Positions 46,227-54,294 of a DNA stretch of 63,574 nucleotides are shown here, one piece after another. The first letter of the stretch is position 1. Each line of letters starts with the position of its first letter. The translations under genes and the position numbers were made by a program. Location of the stretch: the IMG/VR virus record IMGVR_UViG_3300042400_001354, positions 1 to 63,574 of that record. One strand, 5' to 3'. Origin of the DNA: a virus. The notes beneath the pieces were generated by a model. It was given only the letters and a program-made list of their open reading frames with translations, had not been told where the DNA came from and made no database searches.

Positions 46227-47567
46227 ATGAAAATATTTGTAGTTATGCATGTATTTAATAATTTTGGCGGTATTATTAATCACAATGAACAATTATGTGC
46301 AGGATTAAAAGAACTTGGTCACGATGTAACCTTTGCTTTTATTAAACCAACAAAAACTCAACAAAAAGGCGAAATTGATTATGCGTTAAGAGAAGGATAC
46401 GAAATTGGCGTTGGAACTGGATATCCAGTACATCAAAGTAAAGGTTGGATTTGTCCTTATTATGCGTTAAAAAATACTGATGATATTTCTAGATTTGTTA
46501 CTGATGCAAATAAACACGATTTGGTTATCTGGCAATCTATTTTTGGGTTTAAAAATGCGGAAACAGAAAAATTTTTAGATTGGACGCCAATGGTTGAAGA
46601 TGTAACAGCAAAACAAATTGTTGTTATTCATGATGGTAATTTAATTAAAAATTATTCTTGGATTTATAAATTTCAGGATAAATTCTCTGGTCTCGCATGT
46701 GTACATCCATCTGCGGTTAAATCTGCAGAATTTATGGAAATACCCAGAAATCTTATTTTAAATCCTCAAGATTTATCTAAAACGAAAGAACCAACAGTTG
46801 AGGGAAGACAAAACCGAATTTTATCTCTGCAAACATTTAAAAGATGGAAAAGAGTTGATAATTTAGTTGCAGCTGTTCCATATATTAATGGTGAGGTTAT
46901 TGTTGCTGGTGATGGTATTGAGCGAAATTACATGACCTCAGTTGATAAATGTAAACCTGAATATTACTGTACGAAACAATTCGATCCAAACGCGGATGAT
47001 AAGAGATTAGGCAAACCGATTTGGCAAAATGCTTTGAGTTCGGGTAAATATTCGTATATTGGATTTATTACTGAAGAAAAACGAGACGAAATTTTAGATT
47101 CTTGTAAATTTTTATTAGATCCAAGTTGGTCGTTAAATTATGGGGAACATTTTAATAGAGTTCTTGTTGATGCAATGATCAATGGTGTTGTACCTATTGC
47201 TAGAAATTTCGGTGTTTCTGACAACGAAAAAGGTATTGGTGAAGTATTTAAACCAAATGAAAATTATTTAATGATTCCTCATGACGCTACACCTAAAGAA
47301 TTTGGTGATTTAGTTAATTCTTTTTTTAATATTAGTGATGAAAAATATATTGAAATTGTTTTAAATAACCAACAAAAACTTAAATCGTTTGATAGAATGC
47401 GAATTGCTGAACAATTTATAAATTTAGCTTTTGGTGCGGATGGCACTGGTGAATATGCTACGCCATTAATTGGTAGAAGTAATCCAGAAATCAAAAAAAT
47501 TGCTGATAAAATGTGGAAGGAACATTTTGAAACTGAAGAAGTGTTTAGTCTTGATAGTTTTTTCTGA
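46227..47567 (+). CDS. GT-B glycosyltransferase, likely DNA-base glycosylating
   Basis: 446 residues. The N-terminal Rossmann half opens KIFVVMHVFNNFGGIINHNEQL, like GT4 enzymes; the C-terminal half has ILSLQTFKRWKRVDNLV, YIGFITEEKRDEIL, DPSWSLNYGEHFNRVLVDAMINGVVPIA (GT4-like E-x7-E region). RBS AAGGA. Co-transcribed with the TET/JBP-like dioxygenase, so the natural acceptor would be the hydroxymethylated base in DNA. Ends SLDSFF, matching the dioxygenase (SLQDFF) and DNA polymerase (SIEDFFS) tails. Not related by eye to T4 alpha- or beta-glucosyltransferase. Confidence 0.82.
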   Translation: MKIFVVMHVFNNFGGIINHNEQLCAGLKELGHDVTFAFIKPTKTQQKGEIDYALREGYEIGVGTGYPVHQSKGWICPYYALKNTDDISRFVTDANKHDLVIWQSIFGFKNAETEKFLDWTPMVEDVTAKQIVVIHDGNLIKNYSWIYKFQDKFSGLACVHPSAVKSAEFMEIPRNLILNPQDLSKTKEPTVEGRQNRILSLQTFKRWKRVDNLVAAVPYINGEVIVAGDGIERNYMTSVDKCKPEYYCTKQFDPNADDKRLGKPIWQNALSSGKYSYIGFITEEKRDEILDSCKFLLDPSWSLNYGEHFNRVLVDAMINGVVPIARNFGVSDNEKGIGEVFKPNENYLMIPHDATPKEFGDLVNSFFNISDEKYIEIVLNNQQKLKSFDRMRIAEQFINLAFGADGTGEYATPLIGRSNPEIKKIADKMWKEHFETEEVFSLDSFF

Positions 47568-47574
47568 GTAAAAG

Positions 47575-47599
47575 AAAAGGGAGCCGAAGCTCCCTTTTT
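47575..47599. terminator. Bidirectional terminator between converging genes
   Basis: 10-bp stem AAAAGGGAGC/GCTCCCTTTT with CGAA loop and T-run on both strands; serves the plus cassette (stop 47567) and gene 23 (stop 47622). Confidence 0.93.
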
Positions 47600-47621
47600 G
47601 TTTCGTCCTTGAAACCAACTA

Positions 47622-48917
47622 TTACATTAAATTTTTAACAGTAAAAATTCTGTAGTAGTTGTTTGAACGAGATTTAATATCACCTAAACCTTGTGTCAAA
47701 CCTTCAGCAAATGGATTAGCAACTAAACCGTAACGAGTTTTGAAGCCAATTTTTGGTTGGAAAGTATCAGGATCAACCGCACGAACCATTTGTAGAGGAA
47801 CGTATGGGCAGTAGAAAATACCTGAATCATAAGGACTTGTACCTTTATAACCAACAGTTACTAATTCTACATTTTGAGCTGAACCACCAAAATATGGATC
47901 AATGTAAACTTTAATACGACCATGCAACAAACCAGCATAAGTATTACCAGTATCATCAACAGTTAAATCAGAAGACAAAGCAGGAGTATATTGTAATACA
48001 CCAGCCATAGCTAAAGCTGAAGCAACGTCTGAAGAAACGATCATAATGTTACCTTTACCACGACGAGTTGTTTTAGCGATTTGATTCGCTTCACGTTCGA
48101 TATGATAAATTAAACCTTTAAATCTTTCAACTGACCAACGACCGTTAGAATCTGTATCCAAATCAAATACGCCTGGAGTAACAGTACCAAATTGAGCGCC
48201 TGCTTTAGCAACAACGTAGATTGTACGGATAACTTCACGATTAATTTCAGCTAAGATTTCTGTAGAAAGAACGTTTGATAATTCTGTTTCAGCGTCTAAC
48301 CCGTGGATAGCTTTTAAATCTTGTGCCATTTCTAAGCTATATTCAGCTTTTAATGCACGAGTTTTAGCGGCAACGGTTACTTTCTCGATTGTGATTGACA
48401 TTTGTGGGAAAGGATTTAAAACCTCGCCTGCAGCAGTTGTCATACCTCTACCAGAATCGAAAGAAGTATTAGCTAATGGACCAGTAGAACTAACAACTGA
48501 ATTTGCAGTACCAGTTGCAACTGAACCACCGTCGCCAACGATACCAGAGAAAATTGTGTTAGCTTCATTGTAGAATGCTTCTGCGCCAGATTGATCGCCG
48601 TAACGTGAACGTAAAGCAAAAATCAACCCTGTAGGACCAGTCATTGGTTGGACGCCAGCAACATCATAAGCAATTAAGTTAGGAAGAGCACGACGTACTA
48701 AACTGATTAAGATAGGATCAAAATTTGAAATGCCAGCAGCCAAGTTACCTGGAGTGCTTTCATTTAAAGTTTGACGATCTGAGTCCATTGCAGATTGTTG
48801 GTTTTCTAATACGATAGCTGTTACTGCTTTTTTGTATGGATCAGAAATTTTTGATAATTCTGGATGATCCAATACTGGACTCCATTTTGATTGTAATTCT
48901 TCATTTAATAATGCCAT
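47622..48917 (-). CDS. 23: Major capsid protein gp23
   Basis: 431 residues. Core matches T4 gp23: GISNFDPILISLVRRALPNLIAYDVAGVQPMTGPTG and IEKVTVAAKTRALKAEYSLE. About the first 60-65 residues form the prohead pre-piece normally cut by gp21. Forms the hexamers of the icosahedral head. Late promoter element AATAAATA 33 nt upstream, bidirectional terminator downstream. No gene 24 (vertex) neighbour in the window. Confidence 0.98.
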   Translation of the reverse strand: MALLNEELQSKWSPVLDHPELSKISDPYKKAVTAIVLENQQSAMDSDRQTLNESTPGNLAAGISNFDPILISLVRRALPNLIAYDVAGVQPMTGPTGLIFALRSRYGDQSGAEAFYNEANTIFSGIVGDGGSVATGTANSVVSSTGPLANTSFDSGRGMTTAAGEVLNPFPQMSITIEKVTVAAKTRALKAEYSLEMAQDLKAIHGLDAETELSNVLSTEILAEINREVIRTIYVVAKAGAQFGTVTPGVFDLDTDSNGRWSVERFKGLIYHIEREANQIAKTTRRGKGNIMIVSSDVASALAMAGVLQYTPALSSDLTVDDTGNTYAGLLHGRIKVYIDPYFGGSAQNVELVTVGYKGTSPYDSGIFYCPYVPLQMVRAVDPDTFQPKIGFKTRYGLVANPFAEGLTQGLGDIKSRSNNYYRIFTVKNLM

Positions 48918-48949
48918 TTAAATTGACTCCTTTATATTCTTTAAATTAT

Positions 48950-48957
48950 TATTTATT
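48950..48957 (-). promoter_or_regulatory. Late promoter of gene 23 (AATAAATA)
   Basis: Minus-strand AATAAATA, 33 nt before ATG 48917; first base differs from the T4 consensus. Confidence 0.55.
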
Positions 48958-50026
48958 ATTTTAAAATTGTTTGTGAGATTCTCGATGCATAAGCGGCAAT
49001 CAAAGGATCTACAACAGGCGTTTTTACATCTTCGGTTAATTCAACAATGTCATTCAAAGATTCGATCGAAGCAGGTTTTACTGTAGCAACTGAAAAATAA
49101 GATTCTTTAATTGCTTCAATTTGACCAACAAAATCTTCTTCGCTTACAAATTCTACGCTCTCTGCAATAGTTTTAATTTTTTCAGCTTGAGATAATGTCA
49201 AACCTTCACAAACTGAGTGAAGAGCTTCAATTTTTTTTTGTTCTGACAATTTTTGTTTCAAATCAATGTTTTTTGACATTTCTTCATTGACTTGTTTTTC
49301 TAATGCTTCTACTTTAGAAGCCAATTCTTCTACTACATCAAATTTTTCTTCAGGAATATCGATATAGTGTTCTTCGAACACAGTTTTTAACGAATTAATA
49401 AAACCTTCAGCAATTTCAGTTCTTAAACCTGATTCTACTGCTAATGTATTTTCTTCCATCCAAGATTCAGCAACGTAATCTAAATATTCATCAACTTTAG
49501 AAGCAAAATCTTCTTTCATTTCTTCATAAGCTTCTTCGAATTGAGCAACATATTGAGCTTCTAATTCTTCAGCTAATTCAGAAACTTTAGATTTTACAGC
49601 TGCTTCAAAAATTGCTGTTGCTTTACGTTTGAATTCTTCAGAAAGGTTTTCGCCAGCCATTAATGCTGCAATATCTTCATTAACTTCATCGCCTTCAATT
49701 TCGCCATCACCTTCGTTAACACCTTTTTTAGGAAGTTGATTAACTTTTGTGTTAGCTTTAGAAACAGTTTCTGCTGGTTGAGGAGCTAAAGATTTCATAG
49801 GTTCTTGGCCGACTGGTGGAGTTTGACCAGGAGATGTTGCTGATGGTGCATTTATATCATATTTTTCAATACCAGCATTACCGATTTTTTGTTCATCTTT
49901 ATTTGCGGTATCATTTAATTTTTGACCTAAACCAAATGAATCTTGTTGAGAATCTTTACTTTTTTTATTTGCATTTAGAATTTCTAAAGCAGCTTCTGAA
50001 AGATTTAAATTTGTATCTTGTGACAT
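48956..50026 (-). CDS. 22: Prohead core scaffold gp22
   Basis: 356 residues, very acidic and helical with long coiled-coil stretches (VEELASKVEALEKQVNEEMSKN). LSEEFKRKATAIFEAAVKSKV matches the conserved gp22 segment. Forms the assembly core of the prohead and is destroyed by gp21. Longer than T4 gp22 (269) owing to a polar N-terminal extension. Confidence 0.9.
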   Translation of the reverse strand: MSQDTNLNLSEAALEILNANKKSKDSQQDSFGLGQKLNDTANKDEQKIGNAGIEKYDINAPSATSPGQTPPVGQEPMKSLAPQPAETVSKANTKVNQLPKKGVNEGDGEIEGDEVNEDIAALMAGENLSEEFKRKATAIFEAAVKSKVSELAEELEAQYVAQFEEAYEEMKEDFASKVDEYLDYVAESWMEENTLAVESGLRTEIAEGFINSLKTVFEEHYIDIPEEKFDVVEELASKVEALEKQVNEEMSKNIDLKQKLSEQKKIEALHSVCEGLTLSQAEKIKTIAESVEFVSEEDFVGQIEAIKESYFSVATVKPASIESLNDIVELTEDVKTPVVDPLIAAYASRISQTILK

Positions 50027-50058
50027 TAAATATCTCCTTAATATTATTATTTAATAAT

Positions 50059-50066
50059 TATTTATT
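50059..50066 (-). promoter_or_regulatory. Late promoter of gene 22 (AATAAATA)
   Basis: Minus-strand AATAAATA, 33 nt before ATG 50026, same spacing as for gene 23. Confidence 0.5.
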
Positions 50067-50082
50067 AAAATTTTATTTTTAG

Positions 50083-50724
50083 TTAAAGTTTTGATAAAAA
50101 GTTTTCGAATATTTTTAAAGCAACAGGTTCAACATCCTCAGCTTTAAGTTTTTTTAGTGTTGTTCTAGATTCCTCTAGGTATTGTTCAACCCAACCTTTA
50201 CCTTCAATATACATCCATTCTTTACCTTCCATTAACCCTTCAACATAACAATCTTTTCCTGATGGATCTAACACAATATCAACTGTAACTAAACGAAAAT
50301 CTGGTTGGACATATTTAATGCCATTTGATTCTTTAATCGAACCCATGCCACGAGTAGAAACTCCAAAATTTACACCAGCATCAATAAATGATTTTACGAT
50401 ATTGCCATTTGGTGTATCTAAAATGGTAGCTTCACCGAAACAACGATGATCATCAAAATCTAATTTTGTTATAAGGTGAGACACTTTATCAGGATTGATT
50501 TGGGGTCCTTCTGGGTGCGATAATTCGCCTAAAGCTCTACGAGTATCAATGTAATCTCTTTTATATCTAGCAACTTCAGGAAGCATATGTTCTTTTACAT
50601 AAATTCTTCCATTTCTATTTTGTTCGTTGCAATGAATGAAATAACCTTTAATTGAATGTTGTTTTTTACCACCAACTTCTTCTACAAGAACATCTGTCTC
50701 GGTGAATTCGTTTAACACTTTCAT
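50083..50724 (-). CDS. 21: Prohead protease gp21
   Basis: 213 residues, herpesvirus-type serine protease fold. Catalytic His70 in LGELSHPEGP and Ser123 in FGVSTRGMGS. Cleaves gp22, gp23 and internal proteins after Glu; a likely processor of the capsid-targeting leaders seen at 9415, 10012 and 12576. Confidence 0.95.
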   Translation of the reverse strand: MKVLNEFTETDVLVEEVGGKKQHSIKGYFIHCNEQNRNGRIYVKEHMLPEVARYKRDYIDTRRALGELSHPEGPQINPDKVSHLITKLDFDDHRCFGEATILDTPNGNIVKSFIDAGVNFGVSTRGMGSIKESNGIKYVQPDFRLVTVDIVLDPSGKDCYVEGLMEGKEWMYIEGKGWVEQYLEESRTTLKKLKAEDVEPVALKIFENFLSKL

Positions 50725-51134
50725 TATTCTGTTAACTCCTGTTGTTGATCAGATTCCATTATATCTGATGTTATTTGTACAGCTTGTTCTAGGATTTCTA
50801 AAAAATTTTTATCTGATGTATTTATTTGGTCAATTAATCCTACATTAGACTCAAGAAAGTTTAAAATAACATCAGCGCATTCTTTATTTATATGTAACTC
50901 GCTTAAATCGTCAAATAATATGGTTTGAACATTATCGGTTTCTGATATTTGAGATAATGTGTCCATTATTGATTCTGTGGTATTAGAAAATTGCGATCCA
51001 TCTAATGGAACTGTAATATACTGATTTAAATGGTCAGAGTGATACAGAGCAACTTGTTGTCCATTAGGAAATCTTTGTATGAAGGCTCGTTTTAAAATTA
51101 AAACTTGTGGTAAATCTTGTTTTTTCTTAGCCAT
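50724..51134 (-). CDS. Prohead core protein candidate (gene 67/68 position)
   Basis: 136 residues. N-terminal MAKKKQDLPQVLILKRAFIQRF, beta-like YITVPLDGSQF, acidic helical end. T4 has genes 67 and 68, both head-core proteins, between 20 and 21; this single gene fills that place. No direct motif match. Confidence 0.55.
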   Translation of the reverse strand: MAKKKQDLPQVLILKRAFIQRFPNGQQVALYHSDHLNQYITVPLDGSQFSNTTESIMDTLSQISETDNVQTILFDDLSELHINKECADVILNFLESNVGLIDQINTSDKNFLEILEQAVQITSDIMESDQQQELTE

Positions 51135-52797
51135 AGTATGGGTTATTTCCTTGTTGGTCTACTTCTTGTTTTGTTGAGCTTTTTGAGGATTTTTGTTTTG
51201 AGTTATCATTTGGGTTCGGTTGATCTCCAGATTGGTCTTGAGTGTCTTCAGGATTTCCTCCAGGAATCGTTTCCCCGCCAAGACCCATAGTAGGGTCATT
51301 TGCTAATTTTGGGTCTGGATACATTCCATCTTTAATTTCTTGATCCATTTGTTTTTGCATTCTTTTAATTAGATCATCATCTTGTTGTAAAATATTTTGT
51401 TTGATCCATTCTACAGAGTAGTATACACCTTTAAATTGGTCGATTGTAGCTAATAAATTTAATCTATTAGTTAATAATTCTGCTTCTTTTAATTCTGCGT
51501 AGTTATTATCTTTTTTAAAATCGTAATATATATCTTGTTTATATTCTTCAAAATCTTCTTCAGTGCAAATACCTTTTAATAAACATTGTGTTTTTAATGC
51601 TTGATCGAATAAATCTGTAAATTTATTTCTTAATCTATTGACGAATTTATCAAATTTTATTTCGTCTCTAGAAATAACTTGATTCGTACCAACATCAAAA
51701 GGTGTTTCTGGTTGTTCTAATCTAGAAAATGGAACATTAAGAGCTTTATATAATTTTTTCTCGAAATATTGCACCATTGACATATCATCAAAAGCAGAAG
51801 ATGATGGTAATGTTGTAATTTCTGTAGATTTGTTGTCCGAACGACGGGGAAGCCAAAAATCTTCCATCATAGAAAGATATTTTCTATCATCTCTTACTTC
51901 GCCTGTATTAGCATCGTAAACAACTTTATTTTTATATTTTGTCATAATATCTTTAAGATATTGCTCTGCCTTCATTTTAGGTAGATTTCCAACGTCAATA
52001 TAAAATATTCTTCGCTCAGGTGCTCTTGAAACTTTGTAAATTACTGTAGCATCCTCAATCATTCTTAATTGATTAAGAGGTTTTATTGCTTTATGTAAAT
52101 AACTTAGTACAATTGATCTTTTAGCATCTAATAATCCTGAAGTGATGCTAATAATAGAATCTGGGGTAATTCGTAATCCAGAATTACTTAAATTGGATTT
52201 TGTTGATATAACTTCAGAATAAATATAATATTCAACATATCCTTGTACAATATCATATCCTGTTGTTTTATCTTTTACTTTCCTAATTTCTCTAATTTTA
52301 GAAAGTTTTCTTGGATCAGTGTATCTTAATTCTTGAATACCTGCTCCAGGATTTTCTTTATCAAGAATTACATTATAAAATAATCTACCATCAACATAAT
52401 ATCTTCTAAAAATATCTTGCCCTAAATTTTTAAAATTCAATAATGTTAAAATATTGTTGAATTCTTCTTCTATTGCAGATTTTACTTTTGGCGGAGCTTT
52501 TACATTATCTAAAACAATATCAACGAAGCTACCATCTTGTTGGATAATAGCTTCGTTGATGATGTCATCCACTGCACTTTCTATTTCGGGTTGCATTGCC
52601 ATTTCTCGATATCGAGTAATTAACTCTACATCGTTTTTATAATTTGAATCTAAATCTATACTTGTTCCATAATGTGCAGCAGCAGTTATGGTTACTGCGC
52701 CATCATCGAGAACAGGTGGAGAAAAAGAAGGTAGCACTTCCTGTGCTGGTGTATCTTTCCCTAATTTAAATCCGAATAAACTCCAACGATTTTTCAT
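51127..52797 (-). CDS. 20: Portal vertex protein gp20
   Basis: 556 residues. Conserved T4 gp20 segments: QPEIESAVDDIINEAI, YYVDGRLFYNVI, RAPERRIFYIDVGNLPKMKAEQYL, DYWLPRR-like EDFWLPRRS and NVPFSRLEQP. Dodecameric ring for DNA packaging and tail joining; initiates prohead assembly. C-terminal 60 residues are polar low complexity. Confidence 0.97.
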   Translation of the reverse strand: MKNRWSLFGFKLGKDTPAQEVLPSFSPPVLDDGAVTITAAAHYGTSIDLDSNYKNDVELITRYREMAMQPEIESAVDDIINEAIIQQDGSFVDIVLDNVKAPPKVKSAIEEEFNNILTLLNFKNLGQDIFRRYYVDGRLFYNVILDKENPGAGIQELRYTDPRKLSKIREIRKVKDKTTGYDIVQGYVEYYIYSEVISTKSNLSNSGLRITPDSIISITSGLLDAKRSIVLSYLHKAIKPLNQLRMIEDATVIYKVSRAPERRIFYIDVGNLPKMKAEQYLKDIMTKYKNKVVYDANTGEVRDDRKYLSMMEDFWLPRRSDNKSTEITTLPSSSAFDDMSMVQYFEKKLYKALNVPFSRLEQPETPFDVGTNQVISRDEIKFDKFVNRLRNKFTDLFDQALKTQCLLKGICTEEDFEEYKQDIYYDFKKDNNYAELKEAELLTNRLNLLATIDQFKGVYYSVEWIKQNILQQDDDLIKRMQKQMDQEIKDGMYPDPKLANDPTMGLGGETIPGGNPEDTQDQSGDQPNPNDNSKQKSSKSSTKQEVDQQGNNPYYG

Positions 52798-53631
52798 TTA
52801 TTGCCCTTTATTATATAAGTAATTCCATTCATTAAATTTAGTATTTCGCAATTTATTTTTTAAAATATCATAAGACATATGAACGCCCATATTATCTTTT
52901 ATATACTGTATGGCATCTTTCATAGAATTAAAAATACCATATGGCGTTTGTATTGTTTTACAATTATTTTTAATTTTTCTTGTGTTTGATTTAACTGTAT
53001 ATTTTTTATTTATATAAAACCAATCACTTTTATTCGGATTATTTAATTTTGAAAAAATTTTACTATAAGTTATATTTATATTTTGTTCGTTAAAATAAAA
53101 TTCTGCTTCTTTTATCGAATCAAAAACGCCATATGGCGTAGAAAGTTTTTGAGCTGCGTTGTTATTTTTTCCTGTTTGATTAACGTGTGACCTAGATCCT
53201 TTCATATTTTCTTTATGTCTTTGTGTTTTTAATATTCTTGTAAAACGTTCTTTACTAATTAAAGATTGTTTTAATTTTCTTTCCTTAGACCAAAAATCGG
53301 AAGCATTTAATACCCCATCACCACCGATAGTCATATTATAACCCATACTATTTTCTGAATTTACGAAAGTATTATATTCAATAATAAAATCATTTTCCAT
53401 AATGTTTTTTGTGTATAATTTATCTTTTGATTGATAAATTATACTAATTGTAAAATTATCCCACCCATATTTTCTTAATGATTTATAAAACACTGAATTA
53501 TATGATTTACATTTTAAATTTAAATGGCAAGTTTTATGGTCTTTTATTCTTTTTGGGTATTTAGAATCAAATCCGATATAAGATTTCCCATTTATTTTAT
53601 TTGTACATTTATATATTGTGTATATACTCAT
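52798..53631 (-). CDS. GIY-YIG homing endonuclease between genes 19 and 20
   Basis: 277 residues. GIY-YIG domain at the start (YTIYKCTN... SYIGFDSK), Arg and Glu positions expected downstream, then a basic C-terminal half with two copies of a NUMOD-like module, TPYGVFDSIKEAEFYF and TPYGIFNSMKDAIQYI, which bind DNA in other homing enzymes. Free-standing insertion in the structural module; no intron is apparent. More Asn/Lys-rich than neighbours. Confidence 0.88.
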   Translation of the reverse strand: MSIYTIYKCTNKINGKSYIGFDSKYPKRIKDHKTCHLNLKCKSYNSVFYKSLRKYGWDNFTISIIYQSKDKLYTKNIMENDFIIEYNTFVNSENSMGYNMTIGGDGVLNASDFWSKERKLKQSLISKERFTRILKTQRHKENMKGSRSHVNQTGKNNNAAQKLSTPYGVFDSIKEAEFYFNEQNINITYSKIFSKLNNPNKSDWFYINKKYTVKSNTRKIKNNCKTIQTPYGIFNSMKDAIQYIKDNMGVHMSYDILKNKLRNTKFNEWNYLYNKGQ

Positions 53632-53660
53632 TTTATGGGCGGGGTAAATTACCTTTTTAA

Positions 53661-54203
53661 TTATATTAATGTTGCGTCATTTGTCCAATATTGATAAGAC
53701 AAAGTGACACCAAATTCTTCAATTGTATCGTTTTGGTTCCATGCAACATTGATTGGATCAACTTGTGTTGGAAATAAACCATAAAAATAATAAGTTTTAA
53801 TTGGTGCACCAATTTTTGAATATTGTGTAACAGATGCATCAACAGCATAACCTAAAGAATTAATTGCAACTGGGTTACGAATATTAAAATTGTGACTATT
53901 AATTGTATTCGACCAAGCTTCAAACGCATCTCTTATTGCGAAATCTTCGTCGTTTACGATATTAATAGACCAATCAGGAAAAATACGATCACCAGGAAAC
54001 TTAACTTCACGACCAAAATAACTTTGTCTCGCAACGCCAACAATAGATGGTGGCAATTGAGTTGAATTAGCCATAAAGGTCAATTTTCTTGATGCTACTT
54101 GTCTACCTAAAAGTTGAGGGAAATTTAATGTTACCGAGAATAAATTAGGTCTCGCTCCATCAGCTACCATCTGAGCTCTAAATTCATTTACATTGAACGC
54201 CAT
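53661..54203 (-). CDS. 19: Tail tube protein gp19
   Basis: 180 residues (T4 gp19: 163). Typical fold features: NLFSVTLNFPQLLGRQVASRKLTFMANSTQLPPS, GREVKFPGDRIFPDWSINIVNDEDF and WNQNDTIEEFGVTLSYQYW at the end. Stacks as hexamers to form the tube inside the contractile sheath. Late promoter and gp18 terminator precede it. Confidence 0.95.
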   Translation of the reverse strand: MAFNVNEFRAQMVADGARPNLFSVTLNFPQLLGRQVASRKLTFMANSTQLPPSIVGVARQSYFGREVKFPGDRIFPDWSINIVNDEDFAIRDAFEAWSNTINSHNFNIRNPVAINSLGYAVDASVTQYSKIGAPIKTYYFYGLFPTQVDPINVAWNQNDTIEEFGVTLSYQYWTNDATLI

Positions 54204-54237
54204 GTTCGATTACTCCTTGTTTTTAAATATTTTTAAT

Positions 54238-54245
54238 TATTTATA
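54238..54245 (-). promoter_or_regulatory. T4-type late promoter of gene 19
   Basis: Minus-strand TATAAATA, 35 nt before ATG 54203, just past the gene 18 terminator. Confidence 0.72.
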
Positions 54246-54249
54246 TTTT

Positions 54250-54276
54250 TAGAAAAGGGGTAATTAATACCCCTTT
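54250..54276 (-). terminator. Terminator after gene 18
   Basis: 9-bp stem AAAGGGGTA/TACCCCTTT (54254-54262, 54268-54276) with a 5-nt loop; minus-strand tail TTTTCT. Confidence 0.75.
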
Positions 54277-54294
54277 AAAAACTATAAAATAATA

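Noticed and set aside
53009-53018. Late-promoter-like TATAAATA inside the 52798 homing endonuclease
   Set aside because: Internal to the ORF with no gene start at the proper distance.
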